Assembly (NCBI GenBank): GCA_032622095.1
Contig: CP136069.1
Coordinates: forward strand, 201,236,690-201,300,689
Source of the DNA: Siphonodentalium dalli
Lineage: Eukaryota; Mollusca; Scaphopoda; Gadilida; Siphonodentaliidae
Direction of reading: 5' to 3'
DNA length: 64,000 nt
Shown here: positions 33,910 through 45,151 of the stretch, piece by piece
How positions within the stretch are numbered: the first letter of the stretch is position 1
How the letters are laid out: each line of letters opens with the position of its first letter
Program-made: the position numbers and the translations under genes
The notes under the pieces: generated by a model
Told to the model about the DNA's origin: nothing
The model's database searches: none
The model's input: only the letters and a program-made list of their open reading frames with translations

Positions 33910-34362
33910 TCAAGTTGGTGCCGGTTAAAATTGTGAATTGAAACATAGGTACTAGTAGAATGTCTGCTGAACAGTCTCTTTAACGACAATAACTTATGAT
34001 GAACTTATCTTGGCCATTTTTGTCGCAAACATCCATAGCGACTCAACTCAAATGTTGAGTTATGTTCTGCATAAAACGGGAAAAAAGATGATAAAATAAA
34101 AAAGAGTATTCTCTGTATATGAGGCTGAGCTTTGGAAGCAAGTAAAGTGCAAGTACACTCTGACCGACTTTAAAATCGCAGATGCACAGATTCCCATGGT
34201 AATAAATATCTGTGCCATTTAAAAACATTTAACAAAAAATGTCGGAATAATGCAGTTTCCCATGGTACTAAATGTCTGTGAAAGTTTTGAAACAATTGAC
34301 CAAAAATTATAGGAACAAAAGCTCAAAGTAATACCCCTGTATAATTTATTGAAAACTTTCTT

Positions 34363-34625
34363 AAAGGTACTCAATCGGATAAAACTCCTCTCAATTACTA
34401 TTTCAATGGCTTCGGGGGTAAAAAATATTTGATTTGAGTCGAGGAAGCCACCCATCAAAGCTCAGATTTATTAGATATCGATTTTAGAAATCTATTATTT
34501 TTCATTATCAGGAATATTTTCTGTCCCAGAAGTTTCCCGAAAAAGCCGACCGACATACTCTCGATACTAAATTCCATTGAACAAAATGTTGCTATACAAC
34601 ATATTTTGGGCAAGACGGAGGGCTA
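34363..34625. mobile_element. TIR element family B, left part
   Basis: AAAGGTACTCAATCGGATAA, TCAATTACTATTTCAATGGC, GGGGGTAAAAAATATTTGA and CATCAAAGCTCAGA match the left arm of the complete copies. The right terminus was not found. Confidence 0.75.
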
Positions 34626-36220
34626 AGATGTTTCCAGTATAACCCCCCACAACTTGAAGGGGGGGTATAATAATAATTTTGGAGGGCATTAAATAATGTC
34701 CCGAGAGTCAAGGACCACAAATAGGTCCAAGGGCTGTTGATAAAACATAACGCTCATGCATGTTATTATTATTAATACAACTCCATCCTTGTGTGATCGG
34801 TGACACAGAATTCACTGGGCGTGTGAGAACATTTGAAATTTGAACATACAAATTGCTAAATCCTATAGCATCTATTGAGTAGCCTCAAGGTTTTAGAAAC
34901 TTCAGACCTGACCTGTTGGTCTAACACAAATTATTCCACACTAATAGATTGTTTGATAATCAATCTACAAACATATTTCAACCTATTGTTTCTTGTGAAA
35001 TTTCCGACTATAAATGTACATGTCTGGAATTCAACGATATTTGGAACAGTTGAAAATTTTGACCAAGATTGATGGACATAGGTTAATTGTAGCATTACCA
35101 GTCTCTGCCCCGGCTATAGGCTGATATGATATTCGCCGGACATTCGAAGGATATACTTTACACGATACCCTTTTGCTGTATACATTGGTCTTTATATCCA
35201 GTGATTCTGTCAGGCTACTTTTAATATGCAAGTCGAATTCTGTTTTCACAGACCTGCGACTGACGACTGAAGTTGTGGCTGATGCAGTTAAACCCATTCG
35301 ATTTTAAAATGTGCTTAATTGCGTCAGCCACAAGTTCACAACCCCAGTGATTTATATAATATATATGATTTGAAACGTTGCGCCTATATATATAAACCCA
35401 TCTAGCCTCATGCATCAGCCGCATGTCTGTAATAACAGCTTTATACCGACATGGGTTGGCAGTCTATACATTTGTATTTATTGAATTTGTGTGCACCAGT
35501 CTCTGTCGAGACTAAGTCTGCATTAAGTACATGTGACTATATTTATATAATGGTACGTATATATGCATCGTTCGTTCGAAGAGAGGTCCCTGTCTGTAAT
35601 TGCCGCTCAGCAAATGCTGCACATGGCATGTTCACCTGAATGGCGATCACCACCACTAGGCACTTGCAGTAAAAAGGGCAGTTCGTTCAAATGGTACGAA
35701 GCCCCATGGCTACCCGTGGGCTTGCTATTGACAGTATTATAAGTAGAGGTGGAGATATTTATTCTTTCGAGGTTTCGACACAAGTTTCCAACAACTGTGG
35801 TCTGTGATAACTTGTTCGAGCTATAAAAGGTGCAAAAACTAATTTTGGCTTTTGATGACTTGTGCATATTCCATTAATTCGAAATTAGGTGTTGTTGGAA
35901 ATTGGAAATGAAATAATATTATCTACTTAGTGAGCTTTCAGACAACCACGATTTAATCATAAGTGGAAGGATTTTCGTTGTAGGAAGTAACCGATAGTTA
36001 GACTGCGCATGCTCACGTCAAAATCACAAGTCAATAAATAATATCAAGCACCGTTTGATTTTAGATTCAAAATTGTGTCGTATCCACTTGTGACGTAATC
36101 GCAGTCGTGTGTACATAAAAATCAGCTGGACAAAACAAGTCTCCACTACTTTTAAAACCGTGGTGTGGTTAGCGTTGCCACCGCGGCCAAAATGCAAAAC
36201 CTTCTACACCGATGCTCCAC
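34626..36220. other. Intergenic; weak palindrome, otherwise nothing
   Basis: At about 34680-34755 GAGGGCATTA and CCAAGGGCTG/ACATAACGCTC form a poor hairpin related in layout to the palindrome at 44102-44240. No gene, tandem array or clear TIR seen in the rest. Confidence 0.4.
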
Positions 36221-36224
36221 CTAC

Positions 36225-36505
36225 TAACTACAGTTGGGCCGCAGTGTACTTGCCATTCGGCCATGGTGTACATGTAGTTGCCACGGTGTATGTTCATTAA
36301 ACTGAAACAAGACGATACAAACTAGAAATCTAACCATGTTGCTTTTCGGCCATGGTGCACTTGCCATTCGGCCGCAGTGTATATACTTGCCGTTCGGCCG
36401 TGGTGTACTTGCCGTTCGGCCGCGGTTCACTTGCCGTTCGGCCGCAGTGCTCAACTGCTACAGTTACAAACTCTTGACTCCGCGACCGAACGGCAAATAC
36501 AACGT
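36225..36505. repeat. GC-rich ~22-bp tandem repeat
   Basis: ACTTGCCGTTCGGCCGCGGT and variants (CCATTCGGCCATGGTG) recur about seven times, with a reverse-complement piece (GCGACCGAACGGCAAA) at 36481. It is CpG-rich and stands out from AT-rich surroundings. The ORFs here are array translations. Confidence 0.8.
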
Positions 36506-38239
36506 GGTGCGAATGGACAATTGTTTTGTCCGACAGTCCAGCAGGTACGAGTACTAGTAGTAGTACGATATAATCATGTACGACAACATGATGTCAACAT
36601 CGCATTCATGATCTCATCGGGCCACGATTCCTGCACTTACGTCAGTCAGCTGTCATACGATTGTATCATGGTCGTCTGAATGTTCACTTATAGGCAGATA
36701 TTAATAAATAATATAAATGTATTTTAATTAGTTATCACTCACAGTTCTGTGTTCAGAACTCGACAGAACTTTCTCTGAAAGTTTCAGAATGCCTGTGCGT
36801 GCAGGTTGCCAGTGAACACAGTCAGTGAGTGACAGCCTGTTGGAGTTTTTTTTTCATTTAGAAAAATGAATATGTAGGCATACTTCACATTGTTGAGAAC
36901 TGAGTATAATTTAAGGAATAGTACTGCAGAAAGTGCAGTATACGTGTTATCGAACACGAAATTATGATAATTTTTACGGCAGAAATAGAAAGGTCAAGGT
37001 TTCCGGTCGCAGGGAAAGGTAATTTCCGGACACATTTGTTCGATACCTTTACCGGATTCCGGCTTCCATAATAGACTAAATAACTTTTGAAATTTGGATA
37101 TATAGTTTACTGGTATAAAATAACATTACCAATTGATGATGAGTCGAGTGTAAATTCCAGGACTAACGCATTAGCCTACTGTTTCGTCGAATTTACCTTC
37201 AATCAACATTCTGTACGAAGTATCTAATTACGTTCTTCGTATGTTTGCATAAATATTCTCACCTTTACTAAAGATATTCTTCTTGTATAACGGCTCAAAT
37301 TCAGTGGTCTTGGTCCTTATTGGAGTCGAAACTGTGATCAACAGCAACAAACCAATATGGCTACCATTCTGAGACAACGTGTAGATAGAGTTTTATCAGT
37401 GCGCATGACTGGTGACGATACACATATCTGTTCAAGTGTGTACACATATATGTGTAAATATAGAAAAACATACACAACATGTGTATACACATGTATACAA
37501 TACTGTATAGATATTGGAGGTACACACCATGTGTCCAGTGTCAATGGCATTCTACCTACACAGTAGTTTGCAGAGAGTAGTTCCGCTTGTTAAACAATCG
37601 ATTTTATTTGTAAAACTACGTCGTCATTAAACAGAAGCATCAAGTGACTTCCTAATTTGTATTTATTAGCGGAAATGTGGCTACTTAACTTAGCTATTTT
37701 ATTGTGCTAAACATAGCACCGGAGCCTGATATACATAGATAACTAATGTAGCCGATTGGCCTACATTACTTAGATAAACTCGCGGGCTTAGAAAATAGCT
37801 TTGGTGAAGATATGGTTGCTGTTGTGCAAATTGACTCGACTTCGTTAGATTGTGACCTATACACTTAAATATCTGCTACGGAAATATCGAAATAACTAGC
37901 AGAACTATGTTCTCCTGTCTGTGGGCCCTGCACAAAGGGGCATGCGTCCACTTCGTGCATTATGGGGCTGCGGCCCCTGTGTGCGTTTGGGGCACGTGGC
38001 CCATGTGTGAGCTGCGCGCACATTTTGACCTAAATAATCACATATTAATCATATTAAGTTATTATTCGACTCATTTGATTCTGAAATAAGCCAAGCCCAT
38101 AGTGGTCTTATACCCGTTATTATGTTGGATGGCGCGGGCCACAGTGAAAAATTATATAGCGTACATCTGGTCTGCAAATAGGTTCATATTTAACCTAAAT
38201 ATTCACCTTTATTTCATTCTGAAATAGGCCCAGAGTAAG
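36506..38239. other. Intergenic, no gene seen
   Basis: Short ORFs only. A GTACACATATATGTGTA / CATGTGTATACACATG-rich stretch at 37435-37500 and a GC-richer patch (37915-38015) without family resemblance. Confidence 0.4.
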
Positions 38240-38259
38240 TTTATTTTAATGTGTGTGTT

Positions 38260-38437
38260 TTCGTATTTATTTAACAGAATTTGTTTAACTAAAATTTTTG
38301 AAAAATTAACGCCGTTATTACCTCCACCTTTACTCACAGTCACCACACCATATTTGGTTGAAATCGGTCTAGGGGTCTGGGAGAAAAATCCGAACGGACA
38401 GGCGGACGGACAGACATATCCTGCTGTTATATATAAC
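38260..38437 (+). repeat. Interspersed repeat with GGACAGACGGACAGACA-type end
   Basis: TTACTCACAGTCACCAC, TTTGGTTGAAATCGGTCTAG and GGACAGGCGGACGGACAGAC form the typical conserved end of an invertebrate interspersed repeat. Single copy in this window; boundaries approximate. Confidence 0.5.
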
Positions 38438-38904
38438 TAGTTGAAATGACAGCACTGGAATAAGTGTCCAGGGAAGTGACACATAATTAGATGGCATTGT
38501 TACAATGACAGCATGACGTACCATTTTGAAGTTTACCGCGTTACGAGAACACACTTCGCCGAAATACGTCGCAGTTTGCATAATTAAACGTATTTATCGT
38601 GCTATTATATGTATCGCGATGTCTTGTTATCATAAAGCCATGCCCGTATGTTACGTAGGACCTATAACTGGTCTCGTAAAAGAAATCAAGATGAAGACTT
38701 TGGAATGTTATTTAGTATATTCTACCACGATGTATTAAGAAATAATTTATTTCGGTTTTACGCGCAGTTGTATACGTAACACGTACTCGTGTTTCTGGTC
38801 TTTTCCATTGCGGAATAGTCCAAGTTATATTATATAATTATATTATATTCATATAAAGTTTGAATGTTTGGGAAGACTTGCAGTGTTATATATAAGAGAC
38901 GGTC

Positions 38905-38990
38905 CCGAGTTCGTGGTGATGACACCGACATCGTTAGGCGGTCCCTAGCGCGGAGTGTTGACACCGACACCATTAGGCGGAAGTGTTATG
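38905..38990. repeat. ~45-bp direct duplication
   Basis: GACACCGACATCGTTAGGCGG (about 38919) is repeated as GACACCGACACCATTAGGCGG (about 38961). Confidence 0.7.
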
Positions 38991-39184
38991 CGCGCTAACA
39001 TTCTTTCAACTCACGAATACTGATGAGGCCACTAGTCAATTATCTTACACATCGTCTCAATTAAATCAACCAATTGGTCACTGCTTCTCAAAACTAGTTA
39101 AAACATATTGTGGACTTATTTAATTGAATAAAACCATAACGTACACCCTCACACTATCCTCATTAAATTGTCTAGCGATGAAGA

Positions 39185-39885
39185 AAAATTGGCCGCGGAC
39201 ACACGTATCACAATAGCGATGGCAGAGTAGGTGTGATAATTTATTATGGTGCAGTTTGGTGAAAACTGGTTGTCATAATTAATATGCCATAGCTAGCTAT
39301 GTCGCCCGTTGCATATTCGCACAATGAGCCCTCCAAAGTTCGTTATAATCAGCCTTTTTCTTGTTTTTTGTCCTTGTATAGTTCGCTTTGTTTATTCCAG
39401 ATATTTTCTTGCAGCTGCAATTCCTCCAACACAGCTTCATCGGCCCACATGATAATATTAGTGGAATTATGCGAAGAACTAAACGCCGCAAAATGAAAAA
39501 AAAACGCAACAGGGGAACTGTCTTAATACGCATGAAATTAATATAAGTGGATAAACATGAATTGGGATCATATCAACAAAACGTACTGTGGGCATGATAT
39601 GTGAGTGAATGAGGGATTGCCACTGTCAAACACAATTCTGGACGATCGAACGTGCAATTATATATATCGTAGAGAATACAATGTAGCAAAACGTAATGAG
39701 TAGAGCTCAGCCTTGGTGACACGCAATGGGTTAATTGATCAAGTCGACTCATTGTGCGGAAACTCAGCGGGCAACATGGCTATGGCACATAAATATGACA
39801 GCCAATTGTCACCATAATAAATTGTCACACCTACTATGCCATCGCTACTGTGGTACGTGTATCCGCAGCCATTATCGAAAATTCC
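39185..39885. mobile_element. Fold-back element with ~150-bp arms
   Basis: The left arm (about 39190-39335) and right arm (about 39745-39880) are inverted repeats, sharing CACACGTA(T/C)CACA, TAGCGATGGCA, AGTAGGTGTGA, AATTTATTATGGTG and GCACAATGAG. The centre carries a short MADF-like coding remnant on the minus strand. This suggests a decayed TIR transposon, possibly PIF/Harbinger-like since those encode Myb/SANT/MADF partners. Confidence 0.75.
39302..39450 (-). pseudogene. MADF/SANT-like domain fragment
   Basis: From ATG at 39450 (minus) the frame reads MWADEAVLEELQLQENIWNK and then QSELYKDKK. After a frameshift the series continues KKADYNELWRAHCANMQRA, which reaches into the left arm of the fold-back. 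The pattern W-x-D-E-x-x-L-x-x-x-x-x-x-x-x-x-L(W/Y) ... Y-K-(D/N)-x-x-K-K-x-x-x-x-x-x-L resembles MADF DNA-binding domains. Too short for certainty. Confidence 0.4.
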
Positions 39886-39919
39886 AACAACATTGACTGT
39901 ACCGTTTCAGAGAACACAA

Positions 39920-40015
39920 CGGTTGAACTAAGCACAAAATTTATGTAAAAATTTACTGCTTTATTCGGGACGCATTATACGGCAATGATTGCGTCAATAA
40001 TAATCATAATGACGC
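39920..40015. repeat. Interspersed repeat R fragment
   Basis: TGTAAAAATTTACTGCTTTATTCGGGACGCAT and the following TTATATAC-type sequence match the middle of repeat R. The rest is lost. 40015-40530 shows no gene. Confidence 0.5.
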
Positions 40016-40532
40016 TGGTTTCTGACTATTTGGATGTCAAATTTATATACAAAAGGAGGATCGGTCTCTTTCGCAATTTTCATCCCAGAATTCAACCAAA
40101 TTAGGTGAGTAGACTACCCGACGAATGTTATAGCGGCGTTAGTTTTTGTTTTAATTTGATTTAAAAATTTTTTTAATTAAAACACATAATTTAGATTTTG
40201 TTAATTCTAAACAAAACATTCAAAAGTTATTGTGTTTTCTTGCAAAGGGGTCGCCGCTGAATAAGTCGTGTTGAGGGAGCTTGTCTAAGATATACATAAC
40301 GGGACCACAGTCGCAGGGAGCCTGTATCAGCTTGGTATAATTATAGTAGTCTAATAAAATTGCATAGAACCTACAAGAACCAGTGGTACTTTTCTGCTCA
40401 TTTGAATTCTTAGAGATCGAACATATTAGTCTATTCGCAAAGTTATTTTAGCAAGATATAGATTATTTGTTGTTACCATCAGGTTTTGAATTTGGTGGGC
40501 TGGATCATCTACGATACAGAGAGTTTGCCCAT

Positions 40533-40987
40533 TTAAAGGTACTCAATCCGATTTGATGGTCCCCATATCATCAGATTCCAACAACAACAATTTTTTTGAA
40601 ATGCCGCTTCAGTTATCAGAATTGATTATTTTCCCAAAAATAATGCTAACAACAGTCATCTATAGTATAACATTGCCCAAAACCTGTTCTTTATCAACAT
40701 TTTATTGAACGAAATTTGGCCGGATTGTCAAATATCTGACACCAAAAAAGCCACTTGATTTTAGAGTTATCCATCTTCATCCGCAATTTGGCCCGAGACA
40801 ATCTTCTCGACGACGTTTTTGGGCCACAATATATTCCAGGTGGTGAAAAATAATAGATTTAAAAATTCGATATCTGATAGCTCTGAGCTTTGATGGGTGG
40901 GTTCCTCGACTCGAATCAAATATTTTTTACCCCCAAAGCCAAATAAATAGTAATTGAGGGGCGCTTAATCGGATTGAGTACCTTCAA
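40533..40987. mobile_element. TIR element family B, complete
   Basis: AAAGGTACTCAATCCGATTT at the left and TTAATCGGATTGAGTACCTT at the right, with the same inner blocks as 30772-31160 (GAGCTTTGATGGGTGGGTT, CCTCGACTCGAATCAAATA). About 455 bp. Confidence 0.85.
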
Positions 40988-40989
40988 AA

Positions 40990-41760
40990 CGAATATTAAA
41001 GAGCGTTGTTGGACACATGATTTATCTCACCATTTGATTGGGAAGTTCATGGCTGCCACGCCATCAATCCAAAAATGGAGATTTAAACTATCAAAATGAT
41101 CTCAATAGTATTTTGCCTAAAATATTTAACTTAATATTTAACAAATTCATGTAGCGTATGGTTTTCTTTCTAGTTCAGGAATGTTTCAGTCAAAGCTATT
41201 ATCAACCAACCAACAGCCAGAGTTGTCTATGAAGTGGCTTCTAGTTCCATACACCAAATCAAGACGCGTAACTCTACCTATAGTTTCATGGGGTTTTGAG
41301 ACAATGCACACTATGTTACAATACATAGGCCTCAGTGTTAACACATCCCGCTGGCCTGTAATCACAGGCAAGCTTTGACCCTGCACGAGTATTTGAAATT
41401 AAAGAACGTCCTTTTAGACACACATAAATGTGCCCAAAAGTACTTGTGAGCGTGGTTAATCACACTGCAGCTTGACAAACGTCACACTACCCTTAAAATT
41501 GAGAACAAAATGACATCGAAAAAAACACAAACACCTCCCATAAATTATTCGCCGTTTGCAAAGCCATAACCGTTTACCATGTGGTTATATTTGATGTTTC
41601 TCGACGGGAAACACATTTGTGCATTTTTTCGTGCACTTTTCATCCATGTATCATTGACCATTCAGCTGCCAGAATTTTTTTTATGCTGATCCTAGCTTGG
41701 TATTGCCAGGGGAAATCACTCTACAAATTTGTATTTGGTGTATTGTAACCACTATTATTT
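40990..41760. other. Intergenic, no gene seen
   Basis: A 66-codon plus-strand frame (41181-41378) follows a possible acceptor (TTTCTTTCTAG) but has no recognisable domain or partner exon. Nothing else found. Confidence 0.35.
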
Positions 41761-41761
41761 T

Positions 41762-41852
41762 GAATGGCTGAGACTCGAACGCCGGTCTGTGACGGCGAGC
41801 AGGTCTTGCGACTCAAAGTCTGTCACGGGCCGGTGTTCGAATCCCACCCAAT
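41762..41852. repeat. Hairpin of two inverted pol III B-box-like segments
   Basis: GACTCGAACGCCGGTCTGTGAC (41771 onward) pairs with GTCACGGGCCGGTGTTCGAATC (to about 41846). Both arms carry a GTTCGA-type B-box core in opposite directions. No complete tRNA cloverleaf can be drawn, so this is not called a tRNA gene; inverted SINE/tRNA relics are possible. Confidence 0.5.
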
Positions 41853-42035
41853 AACAAATATTATGTCTGAAAAACCCGTGCAGCTTCTAAAGTCGACGCC
41901 TTGTGTCTTATATGATCCCAGGCATGTGTAATTTAAGGTTACATGACTCGGAGACAAGTACATATAGCATGCAGCTACGGAGTTAGTGGCTTGTAACTTA
42001 TATCTACACCGGGGCCGCTACCATGAACATACACT

Positions 42036-42413
42036 TTAACCCTTTACCCAACAAACCGGCCAAAACCGGCCAAATAAAGCTTCAACAGCCTAAAATATCT
42101 ACGGTCTGTCTCAATAGAACCATACAAATATGGATATCATTGGAACCGGCTCCTTGACCACATTGTGATAGTTACAGTTATATCCTGTGCCAATGCATTC
42201 TCTTATATATGCGAGTCGACCATAGGTCGCCTCGCATATATAAGAGAATGCATTGGCCTAAAAGAAATCTTTTTTTAACACTTTTTACCATTTTTTCTTA
42301 CATTCTTTAACAATTTTATAATTTGTAATGTGTTAAGCCAATGCATTCTCTTATATATGCGAGGCGACCTATTGGCATTGGCACAGGGCCCTTCTGTTTG
42401 GGTAATGGGTTAA
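42036..42413. mobile_element. TTAA-bounded MITE (family A)
   Basis: TTAACCCTTTACCCAACA at the start and GTTTGGGTAATGGGTTAA at the end. The interior is nearly identical to 12548-12947, with the left hairpin intact (about 42190-42257) and the second hairpin deleted after its first arm. Confidence 0.9.
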
Positions 42414-42599
42414 CGTGATACACAAATGGGCAAACACTCACGCATAACTGTGGCGTTCTTAGTAATGTGTCCGTAGTCCACACCCTTATATGAGAGTCAT
42501 CGAGGTACACACCTTCCCATTCCGGGTATATAACCAGAAGTGCATCAACTCAGTTTAAAACCATCAGCATATATTATTCCATCTGACATAAATCAAACT

Positions 42600-42975
42600 G
42601 AACATTTGTGTTCCTGGAAACTGTCCCGTTGGTCAACACCCTTATTAAGGCACACCGCCTTCCAATCGGATACCATTATCAAGGCACATCGCCTCCCATT
42701 CCGGATATATCAACGGAACAATATTCACTCAATCTAATACACGATATAGTATCATTTCCATCAGACACAAATCAAACTGATTCTTTGAGTATATATTCTA
42801 GAACGGATTAATTAAATGAACTATTTATAGTAGAATATTGATGCTGTGTTATTGTCCGGTAGTATGATTTGTTTGTTGTGTTTTACACCTGGGTCTGTCC
42901 TCCATTACTGGCGTTCGTGTTTTACACCTGGGACTGTCCTCCATTACTGGCGTTCGTGTTTTACCTGATAGTATC
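42600..42975. repeat. Short tandem duplications
   Basis: An AAGGCACA(C/T)CGCC unit with TTCC(A)ATTCCGGATA is partly repeated at 42645-42715. A 44-bp unit (GTGTTTTACACCTGGG, TGTCCTCCATTACTGGCGTTC) is present twice plus a partial copy at 42876-42965. Confidence 0.75.
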
Positions 42976-43129
42976 AGAAAATGTACCAATGTTTCATACT
43001 AACCTTTGATGTAGATGACATTTTATATCATCCCATACGCGGGGGTAGCTTTAAGCATCCAGGCTGGCAGTGCTATCACGGGATAGGATCTACGAACATA
43101 CATTACAATATATAAAGAGTGTGCGACAA

Positions 43130-43640
43130 TCAAAACACACATCCCTTTCGGGACCCCCCCCCCAACTAAGCCCACTGTGGACCACCATCCCCGTCGGACC
43201 CCTCCCCCATTAAGCCCACTGTGGGGCACCATAATTAGCGGTGATGTTTTCGGAGTGATCCACGGGGAAGTGGTGTGGCGGATTATAATATGATTAAGCA
43301 TAAATCATGGGGACGGGCCGCGGATAACACAATAATATCGCAGGCTCGAGGACTATTCCTCATCGAGGACCAATATGTTGGCATAGTAAACGATATGACA
43401 TTCATTATTTATTATATTATATCGAACATTGGTGCCAATTCTCACACTATGTCTGTGTCTGATTTTGTCACATGTTTACTTACCGTGAATTTTGGAAATC
43501 GGTCTCAGATATTATAATTTATGGCAATTTGTTGACGATGGAGGGGAACATAACTAATTATTACCACTTTATAGGGCGTTCTCTAGGCCATTGATAATGT
43601 TTTTCGGGGCGTTCCAAATAGCGTATTGTTACCAAAGCAG
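43130..43640. other. Intergenic; short C-rich duplication
   Basis: TAAGCCCACTGTGG occurs twice (43168 and 43213) beside C-runs. Otherwise no gene or element recognised. Confidence 0.4.
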
Positions 43641-43700
43641 CAAGCCGCGGGCCGATAATGAGAAGCCTAGTTCGTTATCGGCCCGCGGCCCGGAAACTAG
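43637..43700. repeat. GC-rich palindrome
   Basis: GCCGCGGGCCGATAATGA pairs with TCGTTATCGGCCCGCGGC around a loop containing AAGCCTAG. TTTATTATCGCG lies 20 bp beyond. Confidence 0.8.
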
Positions 43701-44101
43701 ATCTCGTTTATTATCGCGCGAGTTACGTCCCTTCAACTTCCGATCTGGCGTGTTTATTTCAAGAAAATAATGGGAAGATGTATCCGATTTTCCCGACACT
43801 ATAGTGGTTTTATGATTGGAATTCACGCTATATGATTAAATTATTGTATCAAGCGGAAGTATGCATTAATAATTTTAGCTGTCAACCTCTCATTGTTTGT
43901 TACTCGTCTTCAATGCTTGTTTTTTCCATGTCCTATTTTCGAGACTCTGTGTGAGTGTGTCAGCTGACAAGTCAAATGCTATCAAATTTAAATGTTCTTG
44001 AAAAGATTTCTCTCTTAATCTACTTCATTATTCCACTGAATCCTTAAATGGGTCAAATGTCCAAAACTGTGGTAATAATAGTAATAACATGATTCCATCG
44101 G

Positions 44102-44240
44102 GCATTATGGTTTATGGTTTATGGAATGATTAACATCCCTCGGGCCTATTAGCGTCCCTCGACTTCGTCTCGGGCCGCTAATAGGCCCTTGGGCTGTTAA
44201 TCATTCCAGCCGGGCCGTTAATAAACCATAACGCCCTCAA
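44102..44240. repeat. Long palindrome, tight loop
   Basis: GGCATTATGGTTTA...GGAATGATTAACA...GGGCCTATTAGCG...CTCGACTTCG pairs with CGTCTCGGGCCGCTAATAGGCCC...TGTTAATCATTCC...TAAACCATAACGCC. TTAATAAACC lies in the right arm. Confidence 0.85.
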
Positions 44241-44944
44241 AAATCATGTTGTTGTTATATTAGTTACATCTAACAGCATCTCTTCTTGATCCATGCATTT
44301 ATTTCTATAAATACGTCATTAGCAGACATTTTGGCGAAATTTTAGAAGTTAACTTGCTTAACTTCGATTAAAACGGAAAAGGAATTTACAAAATTAGAAC
44401 TGACCGCTTGCCAACTAAATGGACAAACTGTTAAATACATTGGATAACTATGACCGGACAGTTGTAAGATCATTACAATTCAACAATACATCTAATGATA
44501 TACCGATGTTGCAACAAGTATCGTACAAGGTATTAGTTTAAGATCGGCCGTATCTCCAGGCGGCAACCCGATTTCACAAAATGTGTTTGTTACTATAAAT
44601 AAAACAAGAATAGTAGGCATGTAGGAATCCCACTGGGGTACTATCGTAAAATATTGTATCTCACGTGACTTTGTTATTGAAATCAAGCTTTCCGATTGGT
44701 TGGCTACTCGACTCTATTAGTCGTAGTTGTATACTACGCCTTCAAGTCTCTCCCATCGTGCACTATGCATATGTAGTTTTGCCTACTAAAAATAGTAACG
44801 AACACTACATCAAACTTTGTTCTGAAACTACTTGTTATTTCGCCGCTGATCCAAATTAAAGCTTCAGTAAGGCCAACATCAATTGTCTGAACTTAGTAAA
44901 AGTTGAAAATAGTAGTTTCCTACTGCTAAATCAAAATATTTGTT

Positions 44945-45105
44945 CGATACAATATAATAATTAGAGCATGACTTGTCGTGAAATACGCCGATATAGTGCA
45001 TAGTGCGGTTGTGTAGTTCACTCCGCTTCGCGTCGTGAACTACACAACCTCACTATGCACTATATCGGCGTATTTCACTCCAAGCCATGCTCTATTTATT
45101 AAATA
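44945..45105. repeat. Long palindrome, tight loop, AATAAATAGAGCATG ends
   Basis: Arms of about 75 bp pair almost without mismatch: GAAATACGCCGATATAGTGC and its partner GCACTATATCGGCGTATTTC, AGTGCGGTTGTGTAGTTCAC and its partner, meeting at CGCTTCGCG. The outer ends match the palindrome at 24475-24580 (GCATG(A/G)CTTG / CATGCTCTATTTATTAAAT). Confidence 0.95.
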
Positions 45106-45151
45106 GTATAGCAGTGTGCAACCAATCAGAAGGCGAGAAAGTCACGTGATA

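Noticed and set aside
38380-38437. Second Helitron 3' end (ATATAACTAG before T)
   Set aside because: The CTAG is preceded only by a short AT palindrome and no TC start or unit structure was found.
41181-41378. Exon after TTTCTTTCTAG at 41160-41175
   Set aside because: No recognisable domain, no partner exon, and the AG context is weak.
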